Below, piece after piece: positions 1 to 8,600 of a DNA stretch of 22,297 bases (its first letter is position 1; every line of letters starts with the position of its first letter). The stretch is from DATELY01 sp035276085 (GTDB taxonomy: Bacteria > Pseudomonadota > Gammaproteobacteria > Steroidobacterales > Steroidobacteraceae), in the NCBI GenBank assembly GCA_035276085.1, contig DATELY010000018.1, positions 1 through 22,297 on the forward strand, in the 5' to 3' direction. The notes under the pieces are model-generated. The model saw nothing but the letters and a program-made list of their open reading frames with translations. It ran no database searches and had not been told where the DNA came from. A program made the position numbers and the translations under genes.

Positions 1-1734
1 GGCTTCGCCAAGCGCATGAACGGTGTGTTCGATCGTTCCAACCGGAACGACCGCGATTTCTATCGCGGTGTCGTCGGACTGCGTGGCGATCTGTTCACGA
101 ACTGGAAGTGGGAAGGGTATTACGAACAGAGCCGCACGAAAGAGGACACGGCTTCAGAGACGGCGCTGCGCGATCGCTATTACTACGCGCTCGATGCGGT
201 GAATGAAGGCGGACAGATCGTCTGCCGCGACCTGGCGGCCCGGGCTGCCGGTTGCGCACCCTTCAATCCGTTCGGCTTCAATTCCGTGTCTCAGGCAGCC
301 GCCGACTACATCACCAACAACGGTCAGTTGGACACCTATCGAGCGAAGATCGACCAGAAGGTTGCCGGATTCGGTCTCACGGGTTCCGCGTTCACGCTGC
401 CTGCGGGCGACGTGCAAGTGGCTGCCGGTCTGGAGTATCGCGAGGAGAAGAGCTCCGAGGTGTATTCGGCAGACACGCAGGGCGGCAATACGATGGGTAA
501 CGCCGCCGGAAATACCTTCGGCAAGTATCACGTACGCGAAGCGTATCTCGAGACGATCGTGCCGCTGCTCAGCGGGATGAAGGCTGTCGAGAAGCTCGAC
601 TTCGAGGGTGCGGTGCGCATCGGCGATTACAGCACCGTCGGCAACGTGTTCAGTTGGAAGGCCGGACTGAACTGGTCACCGATTCACGATGTGAAGCTGC
701 GTGGCATGTACTCGGTGGCCACGCGCGCCCCGAATATCACAGAGCTCTACTCGGCACCCGCTCAAACGATTCCGAGTGGACTGACCGACCCGTGCGATGG
801 GATCGACGCAGCATCCGCCGGTGCCGTGGCGGATTACTGCCGCTCGATTCCGGGGATTGCTGCCCAGATCGCCGCCAATGGCGCGTTCGTGTACGACCCG
901 AACCAGGACTACCAGAGCATCGAGGGCGATGATCTCGGCAATACCGACCTCAAGGAGGAGAAGGGCAGGACGCTGACGGTGGGCTTCGTGCTGACGCCAG
1001 CAAGCCTGCCGAACTTCTCGATGTCGGTGGACTACTTCCGCATCAAGGTCACGGACGCCATCACCTTGCTGCCGCGTCAGGTGAGCATCAACGATTGCGT
1101 GAACTCGCTCGGCACTTCGCCATTTTGCAACTTGATCGTGCGTGAAGACGTGAACACGCCGCGCCCGCGTACACCTGGCACTGTGTTCAGCGTCGAATCT
1201 CCCTACTTCAACGCCGCGTCGATCAAGACCGCAGGTATCGACCTGGGGTTGCGGTACGCCTTCGACTTCGGCTTCACGACGGCGCTGAGTTACACCTACC
1301 TCGACAAGCTGGAGCTGCGTCCCGCGGCGGGCCTGCCAGTGGAGGACAACCGAGGCCAGTTGAACGGCGATGGTCGTCTCGGTGCCGGCTTCAAGCATCG
1401 TGCCCAGCTGGATCTGGGCTACACGCTGGGTGCATTCAACGCCACGTGGAGCGCGAACTATCAGAGCAAGATGAAGGACACGCTCGTCGATCCCGCGCTC
1501 GACCCGGCCCAGAACAGCGTGGGCTCGTACATCTATCACGATGCGCAGGTCCGCTACAGCTTCGGCACCGAGCATGAGTATGCGGCGTACCTTGGCGTGG
1601 ACAACGTGTTCGACAAGAAGCCGCCGAACATCGACCAGAACGGTGCTTCCAACATCACGGGCACCGAGACAGCAGCGGAAAGCTACGACCCGATCGGACG
1701 CTTCATCTACTGCGGCGTACAGCTGAACTTCTGA
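1..1734 (+). CDS. TonB-dependent receptor, C-terminal part (5' end outside window)
   Basis: The reading frame is open from base 1, so the start and the plug domain lie upstream; about 577 residues of the beta-barrel are present. It is an outer-membrane active transporter that takes up a ligand using TonB/ExbBD energy. Barrel features seen are alternating aromatic/polar strands, an RAPNITELYSAP-type strand near residue 245, Cys-bounded extracellular loops (for example the DPCDG to DYCRS loop), the VFDKKPP motif near the end, and a C-terminal phenylalanine (VQLNF) as expected for BamA-dependent assembly. VFDK(K/D)PP recurs in the two following receptors, so the three are paralogues of the Caulobacter-type TBDR class. 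The substrate cannot be read from the sequence. A textbook terminator follows 27 bases after the stop, so this gene ends its own transcript. The family call is very secure; the ATG at position 16 is internal and is not the start. Confidence 0.95.
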   Translation, partial: GFAKRMNGVFDRSNRNDRDFYRGVVGLRGDLFTNWKWEGYYEQSRTKEDTASETALRDRYYYALDAVNEGGQIVCRDLAARAAGCAPFNPFGFNSVSQAAADYITNNGQLDTYRAKIDQKVAGFGLTGSAFTLPAGDVQVAAGLEYREEKSSEVYSADTQGGNTMGNAAGNTFGKYHVREAYLETIVPLLSGMKAVEKLDFEGAVRIGDYSTVGNVFSWKAGLNWSPIHDVKLRGMYSVATRAPNITELYSAPAQTIPSGLTDPCDGIDAASAGAVADYCRSIPGIAAQIAANGAFVYDPNQDYQSIEGDDLGNTDLKEEKGRTLTVGFVLTPASLPNFSMSVDYFRIKVTDAITLLPRQVSINDCVNSLGTSPFCNLIVREDVNTPRPRTPGTVFSVESPYFNAASIKTAGIDLGLRYAFDFGFTTALSYTYLDKLELRPAAGLPVEDNRGQLNGDGRLGAGFKHRAQLDLGYTLGAFNATWSANYQSKMKDTLVDPALDPAQNSVGSYIYHDAQVRYSFGTEHEYAAYLGVDNVFDKKPPNIDQNGASNITGTETAAESYDPIGRFIYCGVQLNF

Positions 1735-1761
1735 TAGACGATTGCAACTGAAATCATTGCT

Positions 1762-1801
1762 CGCCCCCAGCGCCGTTCCGCGGTGCCGGGGGCGTTTTTT
1801 T
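1762..1801 (+). terminator. Rho-independent terminator after first TBDR
   Basis: The arms 1762-1775 and 1781-1794 pair as a 14-position stem with one A/C mismatch and one G-T wobble. The outer seven pairs are CGCCCCC/GGGGGCG, and the loop is TTCCG (1776-1780). Seven T residues follow at 1795-1801. It begins 27 bases after the stop codon of the upstream receptor gene. Confidence 0.93.
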
Positions 1802-1892
1802 GAGGATCGCCTGCGCGCGAGCTGACCGCCAGGCAAGGCCTGATCGGTGTTACGAGAAAGTACTTACGCGGTGATTTCGAGTCTTCGGCGCG

Positions 1893-1942
1893 CTGTGCGT
1901 ATACCGGCAGCGTGCAGCAGCAACATGGACGTATACGCACAG
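1893..1942. promoter_or_regulatory. 12-bp perfect inverted repeat containing GTATAC (candidate operator pair)
   Basis: CTGTGCGTATAC at 1893-1904 is repeated as its exact reverse complement at 1931-1942, with 26 bases between. The inner six bases of each arm are GTATAC. The core centres are 32 bp apart, about three helical turns, which suits two regulator dimers on one DNA face; an RNA hairpin with a large loop is the alternative. There is no T tract, so it is not a terminator. The regulatory role is inferred from position and symmetry only. Confidence 0.45.
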
Positions 1943-2008
1943 GGCATCAGAGCGCGCTCACAAACGTAAACAGCGTTCAATTCCCTGCTTCAACTTGAGC
2001 TTGCTTTC

Positions 2009-2023
2009 GCCAACGACGTTGGC
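2009..2023. promoter_or_regulatory. 15-base perfect palindrome (candidate operator)
   Basis: GCCAACGACGTTGGC is symmetric about the central A, with 7-base arms. It lies 12 bases before another GTATAC (2036-2041) in the leader of the second receptor gene. An odd-length palindrome of this size is typical of a dimeric transcription factor site. No regulator is identified and no promoter is clearly placed around it. Confidence 0.4.
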
Positions 2024-2382
2024 TGTCTACAACACGTATACCAGCGGAAAACCTTCTTTTGCTCCGCGACTGCGCGGCACATTTTCATGCGGAACCGGCA
2101 CTTGAATCGCCCGTTGTAACAGCGAGACATTCATGTGCGTCAGTTGCTCGATAATTCGGGCAATTAAAGGTGCTGACATCGGCCATGCCGAACCTGTCCC
2201 GATTCTCAAGGACAGTCAATCACGAACGGATCCTCTCGAGCCTGAAGCTCCTCCGCAAAGCGGTTGCGGCAGACGCTGCACGACACGCATGGCGCAAGCG
2301 CTCCGCGCAGGCACGGCTCGCCTTCGCGATCTCAATTCATGGAACGGCAACGACGCGCTGACGCGTCCGGAGCTTGGCATCC

Positions 2383-5217
2383 ATGGTGACCCATCATTGC
2401 GTGAGGCGAGCAGTGTGCTGTGCGCTGCTAACCGGAGCTGCTGCGGCGGCCTCATCACCTGCCACAGCGCAAGAGAGGTCACGGACACCCGCTGTACTGG
2501 AAGAAGTGATCGTCACGGGGTCTGCGATCCGTCGCGTCGAAGCGGAAGCATCCTTGCCAGTCCAGGTGTTGGATGCGGAGGCCATCGCGAAAACGGGTGC
2601 TTCGTCCGTGGTCGACTTGATGCAGAGGCTGCCTGCCATCTCGAACAACACGGTTGAAGCCGAATCGATCGGCGGCGCCACCTTCGGATTTGCCGGCGTG
2701 TCGGTGCACAACATCGGTGAGAACCGAACGCTCGTGCTGCTCAATGGACGACGTATGGCTCAATTCGGTGGGCAGACACTGACTGGCTTTGCTGCAGCCG
2801 TCGATCTCAACAGCATTCCGGTCTCTGCGATTCAGCGCGTCGAGATTCTGACCTCGGGTGCTTCGGCGCTCTACGGTTCGGACGCGGTGGCGGGCGTGGT
2901 GAACTTCATCACCAAGGACAAATCGATGGATCGCGACGTATCGGTGCGCTACTACGGACCGCAGGACGGTGGTCGGGAGAAGGGCATCAGTGTGACCGGA
3001 GGCATCGGCGACTACGATGCCGACGGCTGGAACGTGTTCGTCAGCTTGGGAGGCGACAAGCGCAGTCAGTTGGTGTCAGCCGATCGCAGCTTCGCTGACT
3101 CCGCCATCGTGAACTTCAATCACGGCGGTCAACGCTGGACGTACTTCAACGGTTCGCCTCGCAACATTCCCGCCAATGCGGTGGCTACCGGCGGTGCTCA
3201 CGAAGGCGAGGCAGTGAGCCTGGACTTCCTCGCGACGGGTCAATGTCCTGAAGGGTCGGCACCGGTCGGGGTCGGCTGTTACTACGACTACGTACGTCAA
3301 ATCCAGCTCTACCCGGAGCGCGAGCGCAAGAGTGCGACGGGCTCACTCAACGTCAGGCTCGGTGAGGACCACAACTTTTTCGTCGACGCCTTGTGGTCGG
3401 AGGCGAAACAGACGTCCAAGATCGCCCCCGTGCCCGGAGAGCTCGCCGTCGACGTCGGTTCTGCCTTGTACAGCACCTATCTCGCGGGTGTGACGGACGA
3501 GACCGGAGCCCAAGTGTTTCCAGGTGTGGATGCGGATGAGAACGGCGAGACCGATCCCATCATCGCGTCGTATCGAACCTTCGATCTGGGTCAGCGCATC
3601 AATGATGATGAAGCGGACTTCTATCATGTATCGGCAGGTATCGAGGGCGATATCGCCGGCTGGAATTACGATTTCGCGCTCACTCAGTCCGAAAGCGATG
3701 TGAAAGGCTCCATCAGTGGCTATCCCGGCGCACTGGCCTTCGACAGGTTACTGAGCAGTGGCGTCCTCAACCCGTTCGTGGGTCCCGCTCAGCAAAGTCA
3801 GGAAGGCTTGGCCGGGCTCAATGCGATCAACTACAGCGGCTACTGGGATGGCGGTACATCGAAGCTGCAAACGGCTGAGCTGCGTGGCTCCCGGCCGTTG
3901 TTCGATCTGCCCAATGGCAAGCCCGTGTTGTTCGGCTTTGGGTTGAGCTATTACAAGGAGAAGTTCCAATCCAAGCCCAGCGCATTCGCGCAGGCGAATC
4001 TCGATGATCCCGTGGCGGGCACGCCCGCGGCGGGCGGGCCGCACTCGGGCGATCAGCGGTTTGGCGACGCGGCGGCAACCATCCCTTACGGCGCCAATCG
4101 CAAAGTGTTCGGTGCCTTTACGGAAGTCGTCGTCCAGCCATTGCAGTGGTTGGAGCTCACGGGCTCAGGTCGGTATGACGACTACGACGACGTGGGCAGT
4201 ACGACGAACTACAAGGTCAGTTTCAGGATGACGCCGATGCAGCGGCTGCTGTTGCGTGGCTCGTATGGCACTGGCTTCCATGCTCCAACCGTGCCGCAGC
4301 TCAATGCCTCGCTGCAGAACTACGGTGTCACAGCGAACCCGTACGATTGTTCGGCCGAGCTGCAAGCGATAGCGGCGGGCATGGGCGCAGTCTGCCGGCC
4401 GCCGCAGACTCAATACGATACGTTTGCCGGCGGTAACGAGGATCTGAAGCCGGAGAAGTCGCGCCAGGTCATGCTGGGTCTGGTGTACGAAGTGTCCAGA
4501 CAGATGTCGTTCGGCGTTGATTACTGGTGGGTGGGCATCAAGGACGCATTCGGTCAGATCGAAGAGACGGAAGCGTTCACCAATCCAACGCTGTATCCGG
4601 ATGCCTGGACGACGTTCACGGACATTGCCACGGGCACGACGTATGTCGCCTTCAATCAAACCAACGTCAACACGGGTAAGGAGCGCTACGCCGGCATCGA
4701 CTTCAACGGCGATGCGCACTGGCAGACGCCGATCGGCCGATTGCGAACGCAGCTGTTCTTTACGCGCATGCTGAAGAACAAGCTTCAGCTGACCAAGGGC
4801 GGGCCGTACTACAAGAACATCGGCGACTACTCCACCAACCTGGACGAAGTGACGTTCAGGTGGACCGGGCGGCTGCTGACCTCTCTCGATCACGGCGCCT
4901 GGTCGCACACGCTCACTGCAAGCTACAAGAGTGGTTACGAGGACGTGTTGACCACCGTGGACGGCATCGATGCGGATGGCAACTTCAACGGTGAAGTGGC
5001 TGATGTGCGCCTCCATGTGGACGACTACTACACGTTCGATTGGCAGTCGTCCTGGGCGCCGAAGGATTGGGTGCAGGTGACGGTTGGCGCCTTGAACCTG
5101 TTCGACAAGGACCCGCCGTTGTCACTGACGGCGCACAACTTCCAGATCGGGTATGACGCGCGCTACTACGATCCGCGCGGCAGAGTCCTGTTCGGTCAAG
5201 TGTCGTTCAAGTTCTGA
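2383..5217 (+). CDS. TonB-dependent receptor (second of array), 944 aa
   Basis: This is an outer-membrane TonB-dependent transporter, complete. It has a signal peptide (residues 1-29, cleavage near ATA|QE), a TonB box EEVIVTGS (40-47), a plug domain to about residue 190 with the NGRRM, SGASALYGSDAVAGVVNFITK signature, then a 22-strand-type barrel ending in VSFKF with terminal Phe. The start is taken as ATG 2383 because GGAG at 2369-2372 lies 10 bases ahead; an in-frame TTG at 2374 has no room for a ribosome binding site. Two acidic loops resembling calcium-binding loops lie near residues 383-391 and 860-870. The LFDKDPP motif near the C-terminus links it to its neighbours. No degradative enzyme or sigma/anti-sigma pair lies alongside, so the substrate is unknown. 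A hairpin follows the gene. Confidence 0.95.
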   Translation: MVTHHCVRRAVCCALLTGAAAAASSPATAQERSRTPAVLEEVIVTGSAIRRVEAEASLPVQVLDAEAIAKTGASSVVDLMQRLPAISNNTVEAESIGGATFGFAGVSVHNIGENRTLVLLNGRRMAQFGGQTLTGFAAAVDLNSIPVSAIQRVEILTSGASALYGSDAVAGVVNFITKDKSMDRDVSVRYYGPQDGGREKGISVTGGIGDYDADGWNVFVSLGGDKRSQLVSADRSFADSAIVNFNHGGQRWTYFNGSPRNIPANAVATGGAHEGEAVSLDFLATGQCPEGSAPVGVGCYYDYVRQIQLYPERERKSATGSLNVRLGEDHNFFVDALWSEAKQTSKIAPVPGELAVDVGSALYSTYLAGVTDETGAQVFPGVDADENGETDPIIASYRTFDLGQRINDDEADFYHVSAGIEGDIAGWNYDFALTQSESDVKGSISGYPGALAFDRLLSSGVLNPFVGPAQQSQEGLAGLNAINYSGYWDGGTSKLQTAELRGSRPLFDLPNGKPVLFGFGLSYYKEKFQSKPSAFAQANLDDPVAGTPAAGGPHSGDQRFGDAAATIPYGANRKVFGAFTEVVVQPLQWLELTGSGRYDDYDDVGSTTNYKVSFRMTPMQRLLLRGSYGTGFHAPTVPQLNASLQNYGVTANPYDCSAELQAIAAGMGAVCRPPQTQYDTFAGGNEDLKPEKSRQVMLGLVYEVSRQMSFGVDYWWVGIKDAFGQIEETEAFTNPTLYPDAWTTFTDIATGTTYVAFNQTNVNTGKERYAGIDFNGDAHWQTPIGRLRTQLFFTRMLKNKLQLTKGGPYYKNIGDYSTNLDEVTFRWTGRLLTSLDHGAWSHTLTASYKSGYEDVLTTVDGIDADGNFNGEVADVRLHVDDYYTFDWQSSWAPKDWVQVTVGALNLFDKDPPLSLTAHNFQIGYDARYYDPRGRVLFGQVSFKF

Positions 5218-5229
5218 CGCAGTGAGGAA

Positions 5230-5270
5230 TTGAAGCGTTGGCGGGCCGGCGGCAGCTCGCCAACTTTCAA
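5230..5270 (+). terminator. Hairpin, probable terminator after second TBDR
   Basis: The arms 5237-5246 and 5255-5264 form a 10-bp stem (GTTGGCG/CGCCAAC core with one G-T pair) around an 8-base loop. TTGAA at 5230 and TTCAA at 5266 can extend it past a small bulge. Only three Ts follow directly, so it is weaker than the terminator after the first receptor. It begins 12 bases after the stop codon. Confidence 0.5.
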
Positions 5271-5371
5271 GGCTGCAACGGTAGCTCGTAAGTCGCCTCC
5301 TCGAGATAAGTGCGCAGCAACGCGTGACATCGGTCAGGACCGGAGTCGATGGTCTCCGTTGCAACGACTTT

Positions 5372-5520
5372 CTGTATACCGCGCTGACGGTGCGCAGCGC
5401 GTTGCTGGGTTCACTGCGCCGCATTTGTACTCGGAAGACCTTCCGCAAATCGAGCATTTCACGCCTAACGCGGCGATCGCCGCCGGGATCATTCGTGGCC
5501 CGAACGCCACGCGTATACAG
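5372..5520. promoter_or_regulatory. Paired CTGTATAC / GTATACAG sites in TBDR leader
   Basis: CTGTATAC at 5372-5379 is matched by its reverse complement GTATACAG at 5513-5520. Both contain the GTATAC core also found three times upstream of the second receptor. I found no GTATAC elsewhere in the window on reading through it. They are candidate operators for a shared regulator; function is inferred. Confidence 0.4.
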
Positions 5521-5641
5521 CGCATAACTGCGTGTTTTTCCTGATCTCCTTTCACGCAAGCGGCGCGGAACCTACGCATTAAAGGCGTCGTTGTAGTGGC
5601 CACTCGCACCGACGAGTTGCGCGATTCGCCGCGCAACGGAT

Positions 5642-5662
5642 GCACGTGATCACTGCACGTGC
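5642..5662. promoter_or_regulatory. Inverted repeat GCACGTG-N7-CACGTGC before third TBDR
   Basis: The arms 5642-5648 and 5656-5662 are perfect 7-base inverted repeats. The 8-bp palindrome GTGATCAC (5646-5653) overlaps the left arm and spacer. It ends 21 bases before the ribosome binding site GGAGG, so it could act as an operator near the promoter or as an mRNA hairpin. No matching element was seen ahead of the second receptor. Confidence 0.4.
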
Positions 5663-5683
5663 TCGGTAAGTCTTCCTCGCATT

Positions 5684-5688
5684 GGAGG
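5684..5688 (+). promoter_or_regulatory. Ribosome binding site of third TBDR
   Basis: GGAGG at 5684-5688 lies four bases before ATG 5693. It is the strongest Shine-Dalgarno sequence among the receptor genes and fixes the start. Confidence 0.75.
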
Positions 5689-5692
5689 GATC

Positions 5693-8600
5693 ATGTCGAC
5701 CAGCCATTCTCTGACGCGCGCAGTGCAGTGCGCGCTCGCTGTTGTTGTCGCCAGTACTGCTTATCCAACGTTCGCTCAAGAGAGAGCCGCCGAACAAGCA
5801 AAGACTCCCGTGGAAGAAGTGATCGTGACCGGCACTCGAATCGTCTCGCCGAACATGGTGAGCACGAGTCCGATTCAGGTCATCACGTCGCAGGAGATTC
5901 GGCAGCAGGGTAGATCCGACATGAGCGATGTCCTCAACCAGTTGCCGCAGAACTTCAGCAACCCGCAGGGCGCAAGTAGTTTCAGTAACCGCTCGAGCGG
6001 TCTGACCACCGCGGGTGGCATCTCGACAGCCGATCTGCGCGGACTCGGACCGCAACGCACGTTGGTGTTGGTGAATGGGCGCAGACTCGGTCCTGGCAGT
6101 CCGAACACTGCAGTCCCGGCTGCGGGGGCCGACCTCAGTCAGATTCCGACGGCGCTCGTTGAACGTGTCGATGTCGTGACTGGCGGCGCCTCTGCGGTGT
6201 ATGGCTCCGATGCCATCTCAGGCGTGATCAACTTCGTCATGAAGCGGAACTTCGAAGGTCTGCAGGTCGACTACCAGCTCGGCGAGAACTGGCATAACAA
6301 TCACAACGATACGGCTCAACGTTTGTTCGAAGAGTTCACGGGCGAAGATGCCGACTCAGGTTCTGTCACCGATGGCCGCAACGTCAATGTCAGCTTGATT
6401 GCGGGCACGAACTTCGCGGATGGCCGCGGCAACATCACTGCGTACTTCGGGTACCTGCAAGCGGATCCCATCTCGAGCGGCGCTCGTGACTTCGGCGCGT
6501 GCCAGGCGGACATGAAGCCCACGCTCGATGGTCTCGCTTGCACCGGCACAGGAAATTCCAATCGATGGCAGGTCGGTTCCAGTGGCCCGCAGTTCGCGGT
6601 GGTCGGAAATGACTTCCTCCCGTGGAATACTGTGCCCGGCGCCGTCCCTCCCGCGCAGTTCAACTCGCAGAGATATATCGCCATCTCACGCGATGACCAG
6701 CGGTACATCGCTGGTTTCATGGCTCACATGGAGCTCAATGAGTACGTGGAGCCGTACGTCGAGTTCGGCTTCATGAACGACCAGACGAATCAGGTGATCG
6801 CGCCATCGGGCCTGTTCGAGGGCGGCAACGTGCTCGATCCCACGGGTAACGGCGAGTACTTCATCAACTGCGGGAATCCATTCCTCAGCGCGCAGCAGCG
6901 CGGCATCATGGGTTGCACCGGTGACCCGAACCAGTTGGTTGGAATGACGATTGGCCGGCGCAATATCGAAGGCAAGGATCGCGAGACCTTCTTCGAGCAT
7001 GACAACTATCGTGCTGTCGTTGGAGCCAAGGGCGAGTTCGCACGCGCCTTCAGTTATGACGCGTATGGGCAGTACTACTACACGAGCCTGTACACGAACA
7101 ACACTGGCTACCTGAATCTGCAGAACGTCGCCAATGCGCTGATCGCCACGATAGATCCAACGACCGGACAGCCTGCCTGCGTCACCGGTGCAGGTACAGG
7201 GTGCGTGCCATGGAATATCTTCCAGCAAGGCGGTGTGACGCAGGACCAGCTGAACTACATGTATGCGTCCGGCTCGGCAAAGGGCGATATCACCGAGCAG
7301 ATCCTCCACGGCGATATCACCGTTGATCTGGGCGAGTACAACATCCGTATTCCGACTGCGAACGAAGGCATCGCCTTCAACATCGGCTACGAGCGCCGCT
7401 CGCAGGATTTCGAGTACGAGCCTGATTTCGCTCAGTTGAGCGGCTTGTTGTCAGGCTTCGGCGGCGCATCGGTCGCCATTGACGAGCGCTATGTCGTCAA
7501 CGAGCAGTTCATCGAGGCGCGCATTCCGATTCTCGAGGACAAACCCGGTGCGCAGTACCTGGCCTTCGATGCCGGCTATCGCCGCTCCGACTACACGACC
7601 ATCGGTGTCGTGAACACGGAAAAGTTTGAGGTGCAGTACGCGCCGATCGAGGATGTGCGCTTGCGCGGCTCGTACCAGAAGGCCATTCGCGCACCGAGCC
7701 TGACCGAGCTCTTCACCCCGCAGCTCGTGGGCAAGATCACCTTTGGTGAAGATCCGTGTGCCCCTGCCGAACTCACCGGCGCCCTGGCGGCCACGTTGGA
7801 GGAGTGCGTGCGCACGGGTGTCACGCCAGATCAGTACAACAACCGCTCGGTTCCGCAAGGCACGGCCAGCCAGCTATCCCAGCTGCAGGGCGGCAACTCG
7901 GATCTCACCGAGGAAACAGCCAAGTCGTACACGTTCGGCGTGACGTTCACTCCGCGTAACCTGCCAGACTTCAGTGGCAGCCTCGACTACTACCAGATCA
8001 AGGTCGAGGACGAAGTGAGTACGCTGCCCGCAGCCATCATCATGTCTAACTGTCTGAGCACGGGAGATCCAACGTTCTGCGGCGAGATCGACCGCCTGCC
8101 CAACGGCAGCTTGAATGGGTCGACGATCACCGGTGGTTTCATCAGGCAGACCAATGTCAACATCGGTGAAGCGGAAGCCCGCGGTATCGATGTCCAGGCC
8201 GCTTATCGCCTGCCGATCGCCGATATGGGATCTTTAGTGTTCTCGCTGGCGGGAAGCTACTTGCTGGATCTCAAAACCACGCCGATCCCGGGCGGCGGCA
8301 CATACGACTGTGCTGGACTCTTCGGCTTCACCTGCCAGACCGTCAATCCTGAGTGGCGTCACAACTTGCGCATTGCATGGAATACGCCTTGGAACGTCGA
8401 CGTTTCACTGCTGTGGCGGTATCTCGATCGCGTGAAGCTGGACAACAACGACAGCAATGCGTTGCTATTCGGTTCCTCCTACGGCGACGCGACCACCTAC
8501 GACACGCATATCGGGTCGTACAACTACTTCGACCTGTTTGCGAGCTGGAGAGTCCGGGATCAGCTCTCGGTTCGAGCCGGCATGAACAACATATTCGACA

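Larger units (their letters stand above)
1802..2382. other. Long non-coding leader upstream of second TBDR
   Basis: This stretch of about 580 bases lies between the terminator and the next start codon and holds no gene I can support. Short open frames are present on both strands, but none has a ribosome binding site or a recognisable product. It contains a 12-bp inverted repeat at 1893-1942, a 15-base palindrome at 2009-2023, and three of the five GTATAC hexamers in the window. Its length and these symmetric elements suggest a regulated promoter or long 5' untranslated region for the receptor. No convincing sigma-70 -35/-10 pair stands out. Confidence 0.6.
5271..5683. other. Long non-coding leader upstream of third TBDR
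   Basis: About 410 bases hold no supported gene; the open frames here lack ribosome binding sites and recognisable products. The stretch carries two GTATAC hexamers in inverted CTGTATAC/GTATACAG contexts, a 14-bp palindrome GCGGCGATCGCCGC at 5470-5483, and an inverted repeat at 5642-5662 just ahead of the ribosome binding site. The parallel with the leader of the second receptor, which is also long and also carries GTATAC, suggests shared regulation. Confidence 0.55.

Noticed and set aside
676..1836. 386-codon minus-strand open frame opposite the first TBDR
   Set aside because: It is a shadow of the receptor reading frame that runs through the terminator; no recognisable domain.
2027..2209. 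Possible 60-residue minus-strand protein in the second TBDR leader
   Set aside because: Part of the translation looks protein-like (IARIIEQLTHMNVSLLQRA), but I recognise no family, see no ribosome binding site, and it may be chance or an old remnant.
2133..2657. 174-codon plus-strand open frame overlapping the second TBDR start
   Set aside because: It overlaps the receptor's signal peptide and plug in another frame and has no recognisable features.
5334..5645. Cys-containing minus-strand open frame (CSICG) in the third TBDR leader, considered as a small zinc protein
   Set aside because: No second well-spaced Cys pair of a known fold, no ribosome binding site, and it overlaps other equally long frames.
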